Source of the DNA: RGIG3178 sp942492795
Lineage (GTDB): Bacteria > Bacillota > Clostridia > Christensenellales > QAND01
Assembly: GCA_942492795.1 (NCBI GenBank)
Contig: OW818639.1
Coordinates: 1,674,001-1,738,000, forward strand
Length of the DNA: 64,000 bases
Direction: 5' to 3'
Shown here: positions 8,269-16,431 of the stretch, piece by piece
Numbering within the stretch: position 1 is the first letter of the stretch
How the letters are laid out: each line of letters begins with the position of its first letter
Made by a program: the position numbers and the translations under genes
Notes under the pieces: generated by a model
The model's database searches: none
Told to the model about the DNA's origin: nothing
What the model saw: only the letters and a program-made list of their open reading frames with translations

Positions 8269-8976
8269 ATGAAGAAAGCATCCAAATTGAAACTTGTTCT
8301 TATCATCGTCGTCGCGCTTTTACTTCTGGGCGGCGGTGGCACGCTATATGGGATTTACTATAATGACACACATTATTATTATACCGAAAACGCGCAGGTT
8401 ATGGCTGACATGATCTCAGTGTCTCCGCTGATGACAGGAAAATTATCCGAATGGAATGTCAAAGAAGGGGATATGGTCAAAATCGGACAAATCCTTGGCC
8501 GTCAGGATACCGGTACGTTGTCATCCAGCAGTTCGGTCAACAGTGCGGCTCTTGGCACTACCGGAGACGTGATTGCGAATAAAGCGGATATCGTATCCCC
8601 CATCGACGGCATGGTTCTCCAATCAACCGTCATCAAAGGGGAGATGGTAGCACCCGGAACGTCGGTTGTGACCATTGCCGATATTTCCAATATGTACATC
8701 ACCGCGAACATAGAAGAGACCAACATCTTTAAAATCAAGAAAGGGCAGCTCGTGGATGTGACCATCGACGCATACGCCGGACAGAAGTTTACCGGGTATG
8801 TGACGGGCGTTGGAAAGGCTACCAATTCGGTTTTCAATCCTTTCTCCAACATCACCACCAGCGGCACATTTTCCAAGACCACGCAGCTCGTCCCGGTTAA
8901 GATAACCGTGGCGGGAGCTCAAAATCTTACGCTTTATCCGGGATTCAACGCGACTGTCCGGATTCATATTCAGTGA
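8269..8976 (+). CDS. HlyD/EmrA-like membrane fusion protein, short
   Basis: 235 residues. One N-terminal membrane anchor (about residues 8-29) followed by an extracytoplasmic biotinyl-lipoyl-like half motif (VSPLMTGKLSEWNVKEGDMVKIGQIL), a short loop in place of the usual long coiled-coil hairpin, the second lipoyl half (IVSPIDGMVLQ...GEMVAPGTSVVTI) and a beta-barrel region. Adaptors of this family link exporters to the cell surface. In a cell without an outer membrane it would work outside the membrane with the ABC exporter encoded downstream. The operon has two adaptors, which is unusual. Confidence 0.82.
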   Translation: MKKASKLKLVLIIVVALLLLGGGGTLYGIYYNDTHYYYTENAQVMADMISVSPLMTGKLSEWNVKEGDMVKIGQILGRQDTGTLSSSSSVNSAALGTTGDVIANKADIVSPIDGMVLQSTVIKGEMVAPGTSVVTIADISNMYITANIEETNIFKIKKGQLVDVTIDAYAGQKFTGYVTGVGKATNSVFNPFSNITTSGTFSKTTQLVPVKITVAGAQNLTLYPGFNATVRIHIQ

Positions 8977-8994
8977 TTGGGAGGACGGAATTCT

Positions 8995-10224
8995 ATGTTT
9001 GCATATAAGAAGAAACTGTATTCTGCTGCGCTGGTACTGCTGATAGCCACAGGGATGATAAGCGGGTGTGCCTCCCCCCAAAACGCATCGATCGCCGTTG
9101 TCACGGCAGTCGTTCAAAAGCAATCGATCGAAACAACCATTCCGGTCTCCGGCGTGCTGCTTCCCCAGACATCGGTGGTTCTATCAAGCAAATCCATGGC
9201 CGAAGCCAAAACCGTTTGCGTACAGGTCGGCGACAAGGTCAAAAAGGGCCAGACGCTGATCGTGCTGGATACGGCTCAGCTAAGGGCACAGCTTGCTCAA
9301 GCCAGAGCGGCTCTCAAGCAAGCGCAGGCATCGGCTGCGGCGGCAGCAACGTCGGTCTCCTCTACTGCAGCAGCAATAGCGGCAATGCAGGGGCAAGCCG
9401 ATTTGGCAAAAATCAATTTCGATACCGCGAAAGCTTCCTACGACGCCATCGTAATCGCCCATGACGGCGGCACCGCCAGCGACGGGGATGTGCAACAGGC
9501 GTATGTTGTGTTGCAGGTGGCACAAACGCAATACAACAACGCGTTGGCTTCCGTGGGCCAGACATCCGCATCGGCAGCGGCGGCCGGCAATTCTGTGAAC
9601 ACCGTCAACGCAGCTGTGGAAGTGGCACAGGCAAACGTCAACATCATCTACGTACAGTTAAGGGCTGCGACAATCAAAGCGCCGATTGACGGCATCGTTA
9701 CCAACCGCAACATCAATCCGGGTGAACTTGCAACCGCGGGCGCGCAGTTGATGACCATCATCCAACAGGGAGCCGTCAAACTTAAAGGCAGCGTTTCTCA
9801 GAGCGCATTGCCGCTGCTGAGCGTGGGGCAGAGCATCGACATCAACGTAGATATTTATCCGGATCGCACCTTTAAAGGGAATTTATCGCTGATTGCCCCG
9901 ATGGCGATAACGAGCGGGGAATATTTCCCGATCGAGATTACCGTTGCGGCAGCGGATCAGCTCAAGCCCGGAATGAGCGCCCATGCGCAGATAGCGGTTA
10001 AATCACAGCTTAGCCTGAGCGTACCCGCAAGCGCTGTTCTAACCGAAAGCGGTCAGAGCTTCGTGTTTGTCATTGAAAACGGACTTGCGAAGAAGGTCAA
10101 TGTTGTTGCGGGCATCACAAACGGCACCGATACCCAAATTCTCAGCGGTTTGAACGAAGGACAGGAGATCATCGTTTCGCAAGCAAACATTCTAAAGGAA
10201 AACATGCCGGTAAACAAACAGTAA
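8995..10224 (+). CDS. Lipoprotein adaptor subunit of efflux system (RND/MacA-like membrane fusion protein)
   Basis: 409 residues. ATG at 8995 is chosen because GGGAGG lies at 8979-8984; the in-frame TTG at 8977 precedes it. Signal peptide with lipobox ISGC (Cys near residue 24), so probably a lipid-anchored surface protein. Then the first lipoyl half (VQVGDKVKKGQTLIVLDT), a long Ala/Gln-rich coiled-coil hairpin (about 95-210), the second lipoyl half (IKAPIDGIVTNRNINPGE), a beta-barrel and a membrane-proximal domain. The hairpin length is as in MacA-type adaptors. It follows the short adaptor by 18 bases and precedes the ABC genes by 9. Confidence 0.85.
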   Translation: MFAYKKKLYSAALVLLIATGMISGCASPQNASIAVVTAVVQKQSIETTIPVSGVLLPQTSVVLSSKSMAEAKTVCVQVGDKVKKGQTLIVLDTAQLRAQLAQARAALKQAQASAAAAATSVSSTAAAIAAMQGQADLAKINFDTAKASYDAIVIAHDGGTASDGDVQQAYVVLQVAQTQYNNALASVGQTSASAAAAGNSVNTVNAAVEVAQANVNIIYVQLRAATIKAPIDGIVTNRNINPGELATAGAQLMTIIQQGAVKLKGSVSQSALPLLSVGQSIDINVDIYPDRTFKGNLSLIAPMAITSGEYFPIEITVAAADQLKPGMSAHAQIAVKSQLSLSVPASAVLTESGQSFVFVIENGLAKKVNVVAGITNGTDTQILSGLNEGQEIIVSQANILKENMPVNKQ

Positions 10225-10233
10225 GGAGGGCCA

Positions 10234-11961
10234 ATGATTAAAATATTCAAGTACCTCCGGCCCTTTATCGGCTTGGTTGTGCTTATCATAGTGTTTCTGA
10301 TCGTACAATCGATATCGGATCTGTATCTGCCCACGCTGATGTCCGAAGTCGTGAACAACGGCATGATGAAAGCCAATTTCGGCTACATCTGGCGATACGG
10401 TTTTTACATGCTGCTCATTGCAGGTCTTTCCGGCGCCTCTTCCATAGCCGGCGCTTACCTGTCCTCCAAGGCAGCCGTGGGCTTGGGACGGGATCTGAGG
10501 GATGCAGTGTTCACCAAAGTTGAAGGATATTCGCTGCATGAAATAGACAAGCTCGGCACTGCTTCTTTGATTACGCGCACCACCAATGACATTACGCAGG
10601 TGCAGATGACCACCATTATGATGATGCGGTTCATGGTAACGGCACCCATCATGTGTGTCGGCGGCATCATTATGGCTCTTTCCAAGGATGAAAAGCTTGC
10701 GACCATACTGGCCGTTGTTCTGCCTGTGATGCTTTTGATCATCATCGTGGTAGCACGCCTTGTCATCCCGCTGTTCCAGTCATTGCAGAAGAAGCTGGAC
10801 AGGGTCAATCTGGTGCTTCGCGAAAACCTGACGGGGATCCGCGTTATCCGCGCATTTAACCGCCTGCAAAAGGAGCGCATACGTTTTGACGAGGCAAACG
10901 GTGATCTGACAAATCTTTCCATTAAAGTGAACCGTATCATGGCTGTTATGCAACCGATCATGATGCTGCTGATGAACGGAACGACGCTTGCGATCATCTG
11001 GTTCGGAGGGTTGCGCATCAGCACGGGCGATTTGGGAATCGGGGATATGATGGCGTTTTTGCAGTACGCCATGCAGATCATGTTTTCCATCATTATGGTT
11101 GCGATGATGTTTATCATGATCCCGCGTGCCCAGGCTTCGGCAAACCGCATCAACGAGGTGCTGGATTTAAAACCTGAAATCGTTGATGCCGAAAATCCGA
11201 TCGTACAGGAAACGATCAAGGGCTATGTGGAATTTAAAGATGTGACATTCTATTATCCCGGAACCCAATTACCGGCACTGGAGCATATCAGCTTTCAAGC
11301 CAAGCCTGGTGAAATAACCGCTATCATCGGCGGTACGGGCGCCGGAAAATCTTCTCTGATCAACCTTATCCCGCGCTTTTACGATGTGACGGACGGAAGC
11401 GTATCGGTCGACGGGGTGGACGTAAGAAACATGGCGCAGGAAGTGCTGCGCAAAAAGATCGGCTTTGTTCCGCAGACAGCCATCCTGTTTTCGGGTACCG
11501 TTGCACAAAACATCCGCTACGGCAAACAGGATGCGACGGATGAGGAAGTAAGACATGCGGCGCAAGTCGCGCAAGCGCTGGAGTTCATCACTTCGATGCA
11601 ACAGGGCTTTGATTCTCCCATCGCGCAGGGGGGCACAAACGTCTCCGGCGGGCAAAAACAGCGGCTATCCATCGCGCGCGCGTTGATTTCCAAGCCGGAA
11701 ATCTATATCTTTGACGACAGCTTTTCAGCTTTGGATTTTAAGACCGACGCAAACCTGCGCGCCGCATTGAAAAAGGAAACAAAAAGCTCGACCGTGATCA
11801 TCGTAGCACAGCGCGTAAGCACCATCATGGATGCTGATCGCATCATCGTGCTGGATGAAGGCAAAATCGTCGGCATGGGAACGCATCGGGAACTGCTGCG
11901 AACAAACAGTGTTTACTACGAGATCGTAACCTCGCAGTTGTCCGAGGAGGAAATTGCATGA
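10234..11961 (+). CDS. ABC exporter half-transporter with degenerate ATPase site (operon 1, subunit A)
   Basis: 575 residues: six membrane segments in the first 300, then an ATP-binding domain with Walker A GGTGAGKSS, signature VSGGQ and a Walker B ending FDDS, so the catalytic glutamate is replaced by aspartate. That is the pattern of the degenerate site in heterodimeric exporters such as BmrCD, LmrCD and TM287/288. The partner is the next gene, which overlaps it by 4 bases. Together they should export hydrophobic compounds, drugs or peptides; the substrate is unknown. Confidence 0.9.
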   Translation: MIKIFKYLRPFIGLVVLIIVFLIVQSISDLYLPTLMSEVVNNGMMKANFGYIWRYGFYMLLIAGLSGASSIAGAYLSSKAAVGLGRDLRDAVFTKVEGYSLHEIDKLGTASLITRTTNDITQVQMTTIMMMRFMVTAPIMCVGGIIMALSKDEKLATILAVVLPVMLLIIIVVARLVIPLFQSLQKKLDRVNLVLRENLTGIRVIRAFNRLQKERIRFDEANGDLTNLSIKVNRIMAVMQPIMMLLMNGTTLAIIWFGGLRISTGDLGIGDMMAFLQYAMQIMFSIIMVAMMFIMIPRAQASANRINEVLDLKPEIVDAENPIVQETIKGYVEFKDVTFYYPGTQLPALEHISFQAKPGEITAIIGGTGAGKSSLINLIPRFYDVTDGSVSVDGVDVRNMAQEVLRKKIGFVPQTAILFSGTVAQNIRYGKQDATDEEVRHAAQVAQALEFITSMQQGFDSPIAQGGTNVSGGQKQRLSIARALISKPEIYIFDDSFSALDFKTDANLRAALKKETKSSTVIIVAQRVSTIMDADRIIVLDEGKIVGMGTHRELLRTNSVYYEIVTSQLSEEEIA

Positions 11962-13928
11962 GCGAATCAACGAACAGAGGACCAGCCGCGTCAGGCCGCC
12001 CGCCCCAAGGAGGCGGACCGCCGGGACCGATAGGCGGAGGCGGCCCTATGGGTGCCATGGGGCGTCCGGTCTCAAAAGCAAAAGATTTTAAAGGGACGCT
12101 CAATCGGCTTGTACAATATCTGATGATGTTTAAAACGCGCTTTATCGCCGTTTTTCTGCTGGCTGTCGGCAGCACGGTATTCTCGATTGTCGGGCCGAAA
12201 GTTTTGGGGTTGGCCACAACGAAACTTGGGGAAGGAATTATCGCGCAGTACAGGCACATCGTGCTCGTCCAGACGGCGATCCTTCGCAAATTACCGTCGA
12301 GCGTGATCGCCCAGCTGCAGATGCAGCCCGTTGCCAAGTTTGATTTCGGATACATCGGCAGCATCATCCTGCTGATGGTTTTCCTGTATACCATAAGCGC
12401 ACTGTTCAACTTCCTCATGGGGTATGTGATGTCTACGGTATCGCAAAAGACCGTGTTCAAGATGCGCAACGACGTCAAAGCGAAGCTTGACAGGCTTCCG
12501 TTGAAATATTTCGACGAGCATACACACGGTGAGATTCTAAGCCGCGTGACCAACGACATGGACAACATAGCGACAACGCTGCAGCAAAGCCTGGGGCAAC
12601 TGATCACCTCTGTGGTCACCATCATAGGCGTTCTCGCCATGATGATATCCATCAGTCCCGTAATGACCGTCATCGCACTGGTGACGCTGCCGCTGAGCGC
12701 TGTGATTACCATGAGCATCGCCAAACGGTCGCAAAAGTACTATGCCGAACAGCAAAGCGTCTTAGGGCAGCTCAACGGACACGTGGAAGAGATGTACACC
12801 GGGCATAAGATTATCAAGGTGCTGGCACGGGAAAAGGAATCCATCGCGCAGTTTAAGGCGATCAACGCCAAACTGTATACGTCCGCCCGCAAAGCCCAGT
12901 TCATGTCCGGCATCATTATGCCGCTGTTGAGCTTTGTCAACAATGTGGGCTATGTGGCGGTATGTGTTGTCGGCGGAGTGCTGGTGGCAAAGAACGCCGT
13001 AAAGATCGGCGACATCCAGGCATTTATCCAATACATCCGAACGTTTACGCAGCCGATCGTGCAGACTGCGAACATCGCCAACGTGATCCAGTCGACCGTA
13101 GCATCGGCAGAGCGCGTTTTTGAAGTGCTGGATGAGCAGGAACAGATCCCGGATAAAGAGCCGTCCATGAAGAACGAAGTTCCCAAGGGCGAAGTGGTTT
13201 TCGATCACGTGAAGTTCTCCTATAAGGAGGATATTCCGCTGATAGAGGACATGAACATGCACGTCAAGCCCGGCGATACCATCGCGATCGTCGGACCGAC
13301 CGGTGCGGGGAAGACCACGCTGGTCAACCTCTTAATGCGATTCTATGAGATCAACGACGGGCGCATCGTCATTGACGGCATCGATACGCGGGATATGTCC
13401 CGCGAAGATCTGCGGCATATGTTTGGCATGGTGCTGCAGGATACCTGGCTGTTTAACGGGACCATCCGCGACAACATTGCGTACGGACGGGATGATGCCA
13501 CGCAGGAGCAGATCATCAATGCTGCCAAAGCGGCGCATGCGGATCACTTTATTGCCAGTTTGCCCGAGGGGTATGAAACGGTGCTCAATGAAGAAGCATC
13601 CAATATTTCTCAGGGACAGAAACAGCTTATCACCATTGCCCGTGCGATATTGGCCGACCCGGCGATCCTCATCCTCGATGAGGCGACCAGCAACGTGGAT
13701 ACGCGTTCCGAAGTTCTCATCCAGCGTGCAATGGCGACTTTGATGGAAGGACGCACAAGCTTCGTCATCGCACATAGGCTTTCCACCATTCGCGATGCCA
13801 ACATCATCCTCGTGATGAACAAGGGCTCAATCATCGAGCAGGGCAATCACAGGGACTTGTTGGCCAAAGGCGGCTTTTATGCCGATCTGTACAACAGCCA
13901 GTTCTCGGCGCCGTTTGTGGAACAATAA
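11958..13928 (+). CDS. ABC exporter half-transporter with canonical Walker B (operon 1, subunit B)
   Basis: 656 residues. An unusual Gly/Pro-rich N-terminal tail of about 35 residues (PPQGGGPPGPIGGGGP) precedes the membrane domain. The extra segment between the first two membrane helices holds a long outer loop. ATPase domain: Walker A GPTGAGKTT, Walker B ILDEATS with the catalytic Glu, and a degenerate signature SQGQ instead of SGGQ. This complements subunit A exactly: one consensus and one degenerate ATP site in the heterodimer. The start overlaps the previous stop (ATGA), so the two are translationally coupled. Confidence 0.9.
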   Translation: MSESTNRGPAASGRPPQGGGPPGPIGGGGPMGAMGRPVSKAKDFKGTLNRLVQYLMMFKTRFIAVFLLAVGSTVFSIVGPKVLGLATTKLGEGIIAQYRHIVLVQTAILRKLPSSVIAQLQMQPVAKFDFGYIGSIILLMVFLYTISALFNFLMGYVMSTVSQKTVFKMRNDVKAKLDRLPLKYFDEHTHGEILSRVTNDMDNIATTLQQSLGQLITSVVTIIGVLAMMISISPVMTVIALVTLPLSAVITMSIAKRSQKYYAEQQSVLGQLNGHVEEMYTGHKIIKVLAREKESIAQFKAINAKLYTSARKAQFMSGIIMPLLSFVNNVGYVAVCVVGGVLVAKNAVKIGDIQAFIQYIRTFTQPIVQTANIANVIQSTVASAERVFEVLDEQEQIPDKEPSMKNEVPKGEVVFDHVKFSYKEDIPLIEDMNMHVKPGDTIAIVGPTGAGKTTLVNLLMRFYEINDGRIVIDGIDTRDMSREDLRHMFGMVLQDTWLFNGTIRDNIAYGRDDATQEQIINAAKAAHADHFIASLPEGYETVLNEEASNISQGQKQLITIARAILADPAILILDEATSNVDTRSEVLIQRAMATLMEGRTSFVIAHRLSTIRDANIILVMNKGSIIEQGNHRDLLAKGGFYADLYNSQFSAPFVEQ

Positions 13929-13950
13929 AAAACAGATACTCAGTCGGATG

Positions 13951-13980
13951 AATGCTTCGTCTTTTTGGCGAAGCATTTTT
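13951..13980 (+). terminator. Rho-independent terminator of exporter operon 1
   Basis: Stem AATGCTTCG / CGAAGCATT with an 8-base loop, running into a T tract. Confidence 0.8.
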
Positions 13981-14105
13981 ATATTCCGGTGGATGCAGAG
14001 GGAACGGATGAATTGCGGATACGGGCATCTCCGTATGGATTTTCGTTTACGCTTTTTTCAACAAGCATTATAATGAAGGTGAAATCCCGAAAAGAGGTGT
14101 GAGCA

Positions 14106-15080
14106 ATGCCAGAACAATCACAAAAGGCCAAGGAGATATACCTTGCGGGCGGATGTTTTTGGGGTACCGAGAAGTTTCTTTCACAGATTCTGGGAGTGTT
14201 GCATACGGAGGTTGGCTACGCAAACGGCAAAACGGAAATTCCGACCTATGAACAGGTGTGTTACAACAACACGGGACACGCGGAAACCGTGAAGGTCGTA
14301 TACAATCCGGATAAACTAAGTCTGAAATATCTGTTGGATCTATTCTACGAAACGATAGATCCGGTATCCGTCAACCGGCAAGGCGGGGACAGCGGAACGC
14401 AATACCGCACAGGCATTTATTATACAGACGAACAGGACCGGGAAATTATCGCGCAATCGATTGCACAGCTGCAGAAGAAATACGATAAGCCCATTGCCAT
14501 AGATGTTTTGCCGCTTGAAAATTATTGTGCTGCGGAAGGATACCACCAGAAGTATTTGGATAAAAACCCCGGCGGATACTGCCATATCAGCAACAAGACC
14601 TTCACGAAGGCGCAAACCGCCAGGGATCCCGATGCGAAATACAAACCCGTTCCCAAAGAGATACTCAAGCAGACATTAAGCCCGATGCAGTACAATGTTA
14701 CGCAGAAATCCGATACCGAGCCGCCGTTTCAAAACGAGTACTTCAGCAATTTCAACGACGGAATCTATGTCGATATTACAACCGGCGAACCGCTTTTTCT
14801 CTCAACCGACAAGTTCGAATCAGGCTGCGGCTGGCCGGCGTTTTCCAAACCGATCGAAGCGGCGTTGGTACGCGAATTTACAGACCGTTCGTTGTTTAGA
14901 ACGCGGACGGAGGTTCGCAGCGCCACAGGCGACGCGCATTTGGGCCATGTGTTTGCGGACGGCCCGAAGGAATCGGGAGGGCTTCGCTATTGTATCAACA
15001 GCGCGTCGTTGAGGTTCATTCCGAAAGAAAAAATGGAAGAAGAAGGATACGGAGAATTTCTCGTGCTGCTTGATAAATAG
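14106..15080 (+). CDS. msrAB: Bifunctional peptide methionine sulfoxide reductase MsrA-MsrB
   Basis: 324 residues, start ATG with AAGAGGTG 8 bases upstream. MsrA domain first: GGCFWGTE near residues 15-22, Cys being the catalytic residue for Met-S-sulfoxide; later YHQKYLDKNP. MsrB domain from about 195: SGCGWPAFSKPI, GHVFADGP and RYCINSASLRF, whose Cys reduces Met-R-sulfoxide. The paired CxxC zinc sites of many MsrB proteins are absent, as in other MsrAB fusions. It repairs oxidised methionine in proteins or free. It stands alone between two terminators. Confidence 0.95.
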   Translation: MPEQSQKAKEIYLAGGCFWGTEKFLSQILGVLHTEVGYANGKTEIPTYEQVCYNNTGHAETVKVVYNPDKLSLKYLLDLFYETIDPVSVNRQGGDSGTQYRTGIYYTDEQDREIIAQSIAQLQKKYDKPIAIDVLPLENYCAAEGYHQKYLDKNPGGYCHISNKTFTKAQTARDPDAKYKPVPKEILKQTLSPMQYNVTQKSDTEPPFQNEYFSNFNDGIYVDITTGEPLFLSTDKFESGCGWPAFSKPIEAALVREFTDRSLFRTRTEVRSATGDAHLGHVFADGPKESGGLRYCINSASLRFIPKEKMEEEGYGEFLVLLDK

Positions 15081-15156
15081 GCAGAGCACAGGACGCCCAT
15101 AGGTGTATTGTGTCAGAAGAACAATTGTTTCTTCGTAAAGCAGATTGTATAGAAAG

Positions 15157-15194
15157 AGCCTTTCCGAAGAGCTGCGCTCTTCGGAAAGGCTTTT
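15157..15194. terminator. Bidirectional terminator between msrAB and the convergent calcium-loop gene
   Basis: Long near-perfect stem GCCTTTCCGAAGAGC / GCTCTTCGGAAAGGC with a 3-base loop and a T run on the plus strand and A-rich flank on the other side. It lies between converging genes and can serve both. Confidence 0.85.
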
Positions 15195-15211
15195 GTGCAT
15201 CCAGCGGGATT

Positions 15212-16252
15212 TTACAAAGACAGGTCGATGTGATGGATGGTACCTGCCGTTCCGTTCTCCTTCAGGTAAAAGGAACTGGATCGCATTGTACCGTAATCGC
15301 TTGTCGAGTCCTTGATGCTAAACGGGGTCGCGGCGCTTTGAAGATAAATCGCGCCGATTCCCACATCGCTTAAGCGAACCAGTGTCCGTTGTCCTGCCTG
15401 ATCACTTGAGAGGATGGCAAGCTTGCGAAACACGTCGTCCGACTCGTCTATCCAGCCGTTGCCGTCAAGATCGTATAGCTGCAGGTCTTCGAATCCATTG
15501 CCCGACTGTGGTCCGAAAAGCTCGGTGCCGTCGTTGATTTGCCCGTCGCCGTTCTTGTCCAGGGCCAAAAAGCCGCTGCCGTTGGTGGCGAAGGCTATCC
15601 GGTCCAGCTTCCCGTCGCCGTCAATGTCGAAATCCTGCTTGAGCGTTGTTAACGCCGGGGCGCTGCCCTGCGCAACAACAACCAGCGGATCAACCTTTGC
15701 GGCATCTCCCATTCGGATTGTGGTGTTTTGCTGCTCTACGAACGCGCGCGACAGACTGAAATTGACTTTAAACGCTATCGTCTTGCCGCCGGAGGTGGTG
15801 ACCGTGCCTTCTGCGTTGTATTGAACGCTTTCGTTTTCCGCCACGGTTTGCTGATACTCGTAAACCAGCCCCCAGCCATCCCGATTGCTCTGTCCGGTCA
15901 CCGTTTGTGAAGTGCTGAGCATTACGGCTGGCTGAGGATTGTGCAGCCGGAGCTCCGGGGAGCGAAGTTTGACAGTTTTTCCCGTCATTTGGTAGATCAG
16001 AGACTCGATCAGTTTCAGTTTTACGTCGGTGGTCTGATCCTCTACCGATTCGGCATCGGTATTTGCGACCGAACAAGGCTTCGCTGTTTTGTACTGGTAT
16101 GGATTGGGTTTGTTTCCAATTTCCACCACATACGCCACGTTCTGATCGGTATTCGGCCGATTGTGCCAAACTTCCAGCTTTTGTGTGATTTCCTTTTCGG
16201 AGTCCATTCGATAGGTAGTCTTTGTTTGTACATTACTATCGATGATTCTCAT
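15212..16252 (-). CDS. Protein with EF-hand-like calcium loops, function unknown
   Basis: 346 residues, ATG preceded by AAGGAGGCG. The C-terminal half (about 215-300) carries three DxDGDGxxD-type loops (DIDGDGKLD, DKNGDGQIND, DLDGNGWID), as in EF-hand, dockerin and VCBS-like repeats. There is no signal peptide, so location is uncertain. The first 130 residues contain a hydroxyl-rich segment with QQTVAENESVQYNAEGTV. Proteins of this layout occur widely in Clostridia and are annotated as hypothetical or VCBS-repeat proteins. It is transcribed away from the glycosyltransferase module and separated from it by a terminator. Confidence 0.75.
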   Translation of the reverse strand: MRIIDSNVQTKTTYRMDSEKEITQKLEVWHNRPNTDQNVAYVVEIGNKPNPYQYKTAKPCSVANTDAESVEDQTTDVKLKLIESLIYQMTGKTVKLRSPELRLHNPQPAVMLSTSQTVTGQSNRDGWGLVYEYQQTVAENESVQYNAEGTVTTSGGKTIAFKVNFSLSRAFVEQQNTTIRMGDAAKVDPLVVVAQGSAPALTTLKQDFDIDGDGKLDRIAFATNGSGFLALDKNGDGQINDGTELFGPQSGNGFEDLQLYDLDGNGWIDESDDVFRKLAILSSDQAGQRTLVRLSDVGIGAIYLQSAATPFSIKDSTSDYGTMRSSSFYLKENGTAGTIHHIDLSL

Positions 16253-16277
16253 TTTTCGCCTCCTTGCATCATTGTTA

Positions 16278-16294
16278 ACCCGAATCCTTCGGGT
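16278..16294 (-). other. Hairpin in the leader of the calcium-loop gene
   Basis: ACCCGAA and TTCGGGT form a perfect 7-bp stem with a 3-base loop 26 bases before the start codon, just upstream of the ribosome site. No T run follows, so it is not a terminator. It may affect translation; no riboswitch class was recognised in this leader. Confidence 0.4.
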
Positions 16295-16364
16295 ATTGTG
16301 ATAGACCCCTCAAATCTAGAATCGAAACTTTGCCATCCCGACATTAACAAAATGTGAAATAATT

Positions 16365-16394
16365 TAAAAAGCGAGCCTAATCAAACGGCCCGCT
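16365..16394 (-). terminator. Terminator after the glycosyltransferase gene
   Basis: On the minus strand AGCGGGCC pairs with GGCTCGCT (one G-U) and is followed by TTTTTAAA. Confidence 0.7.
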
Positions 16395-16431
16395 GTTTAT
16401 CCTTTTGCAGGTATACCGAACCTGTAATTCG

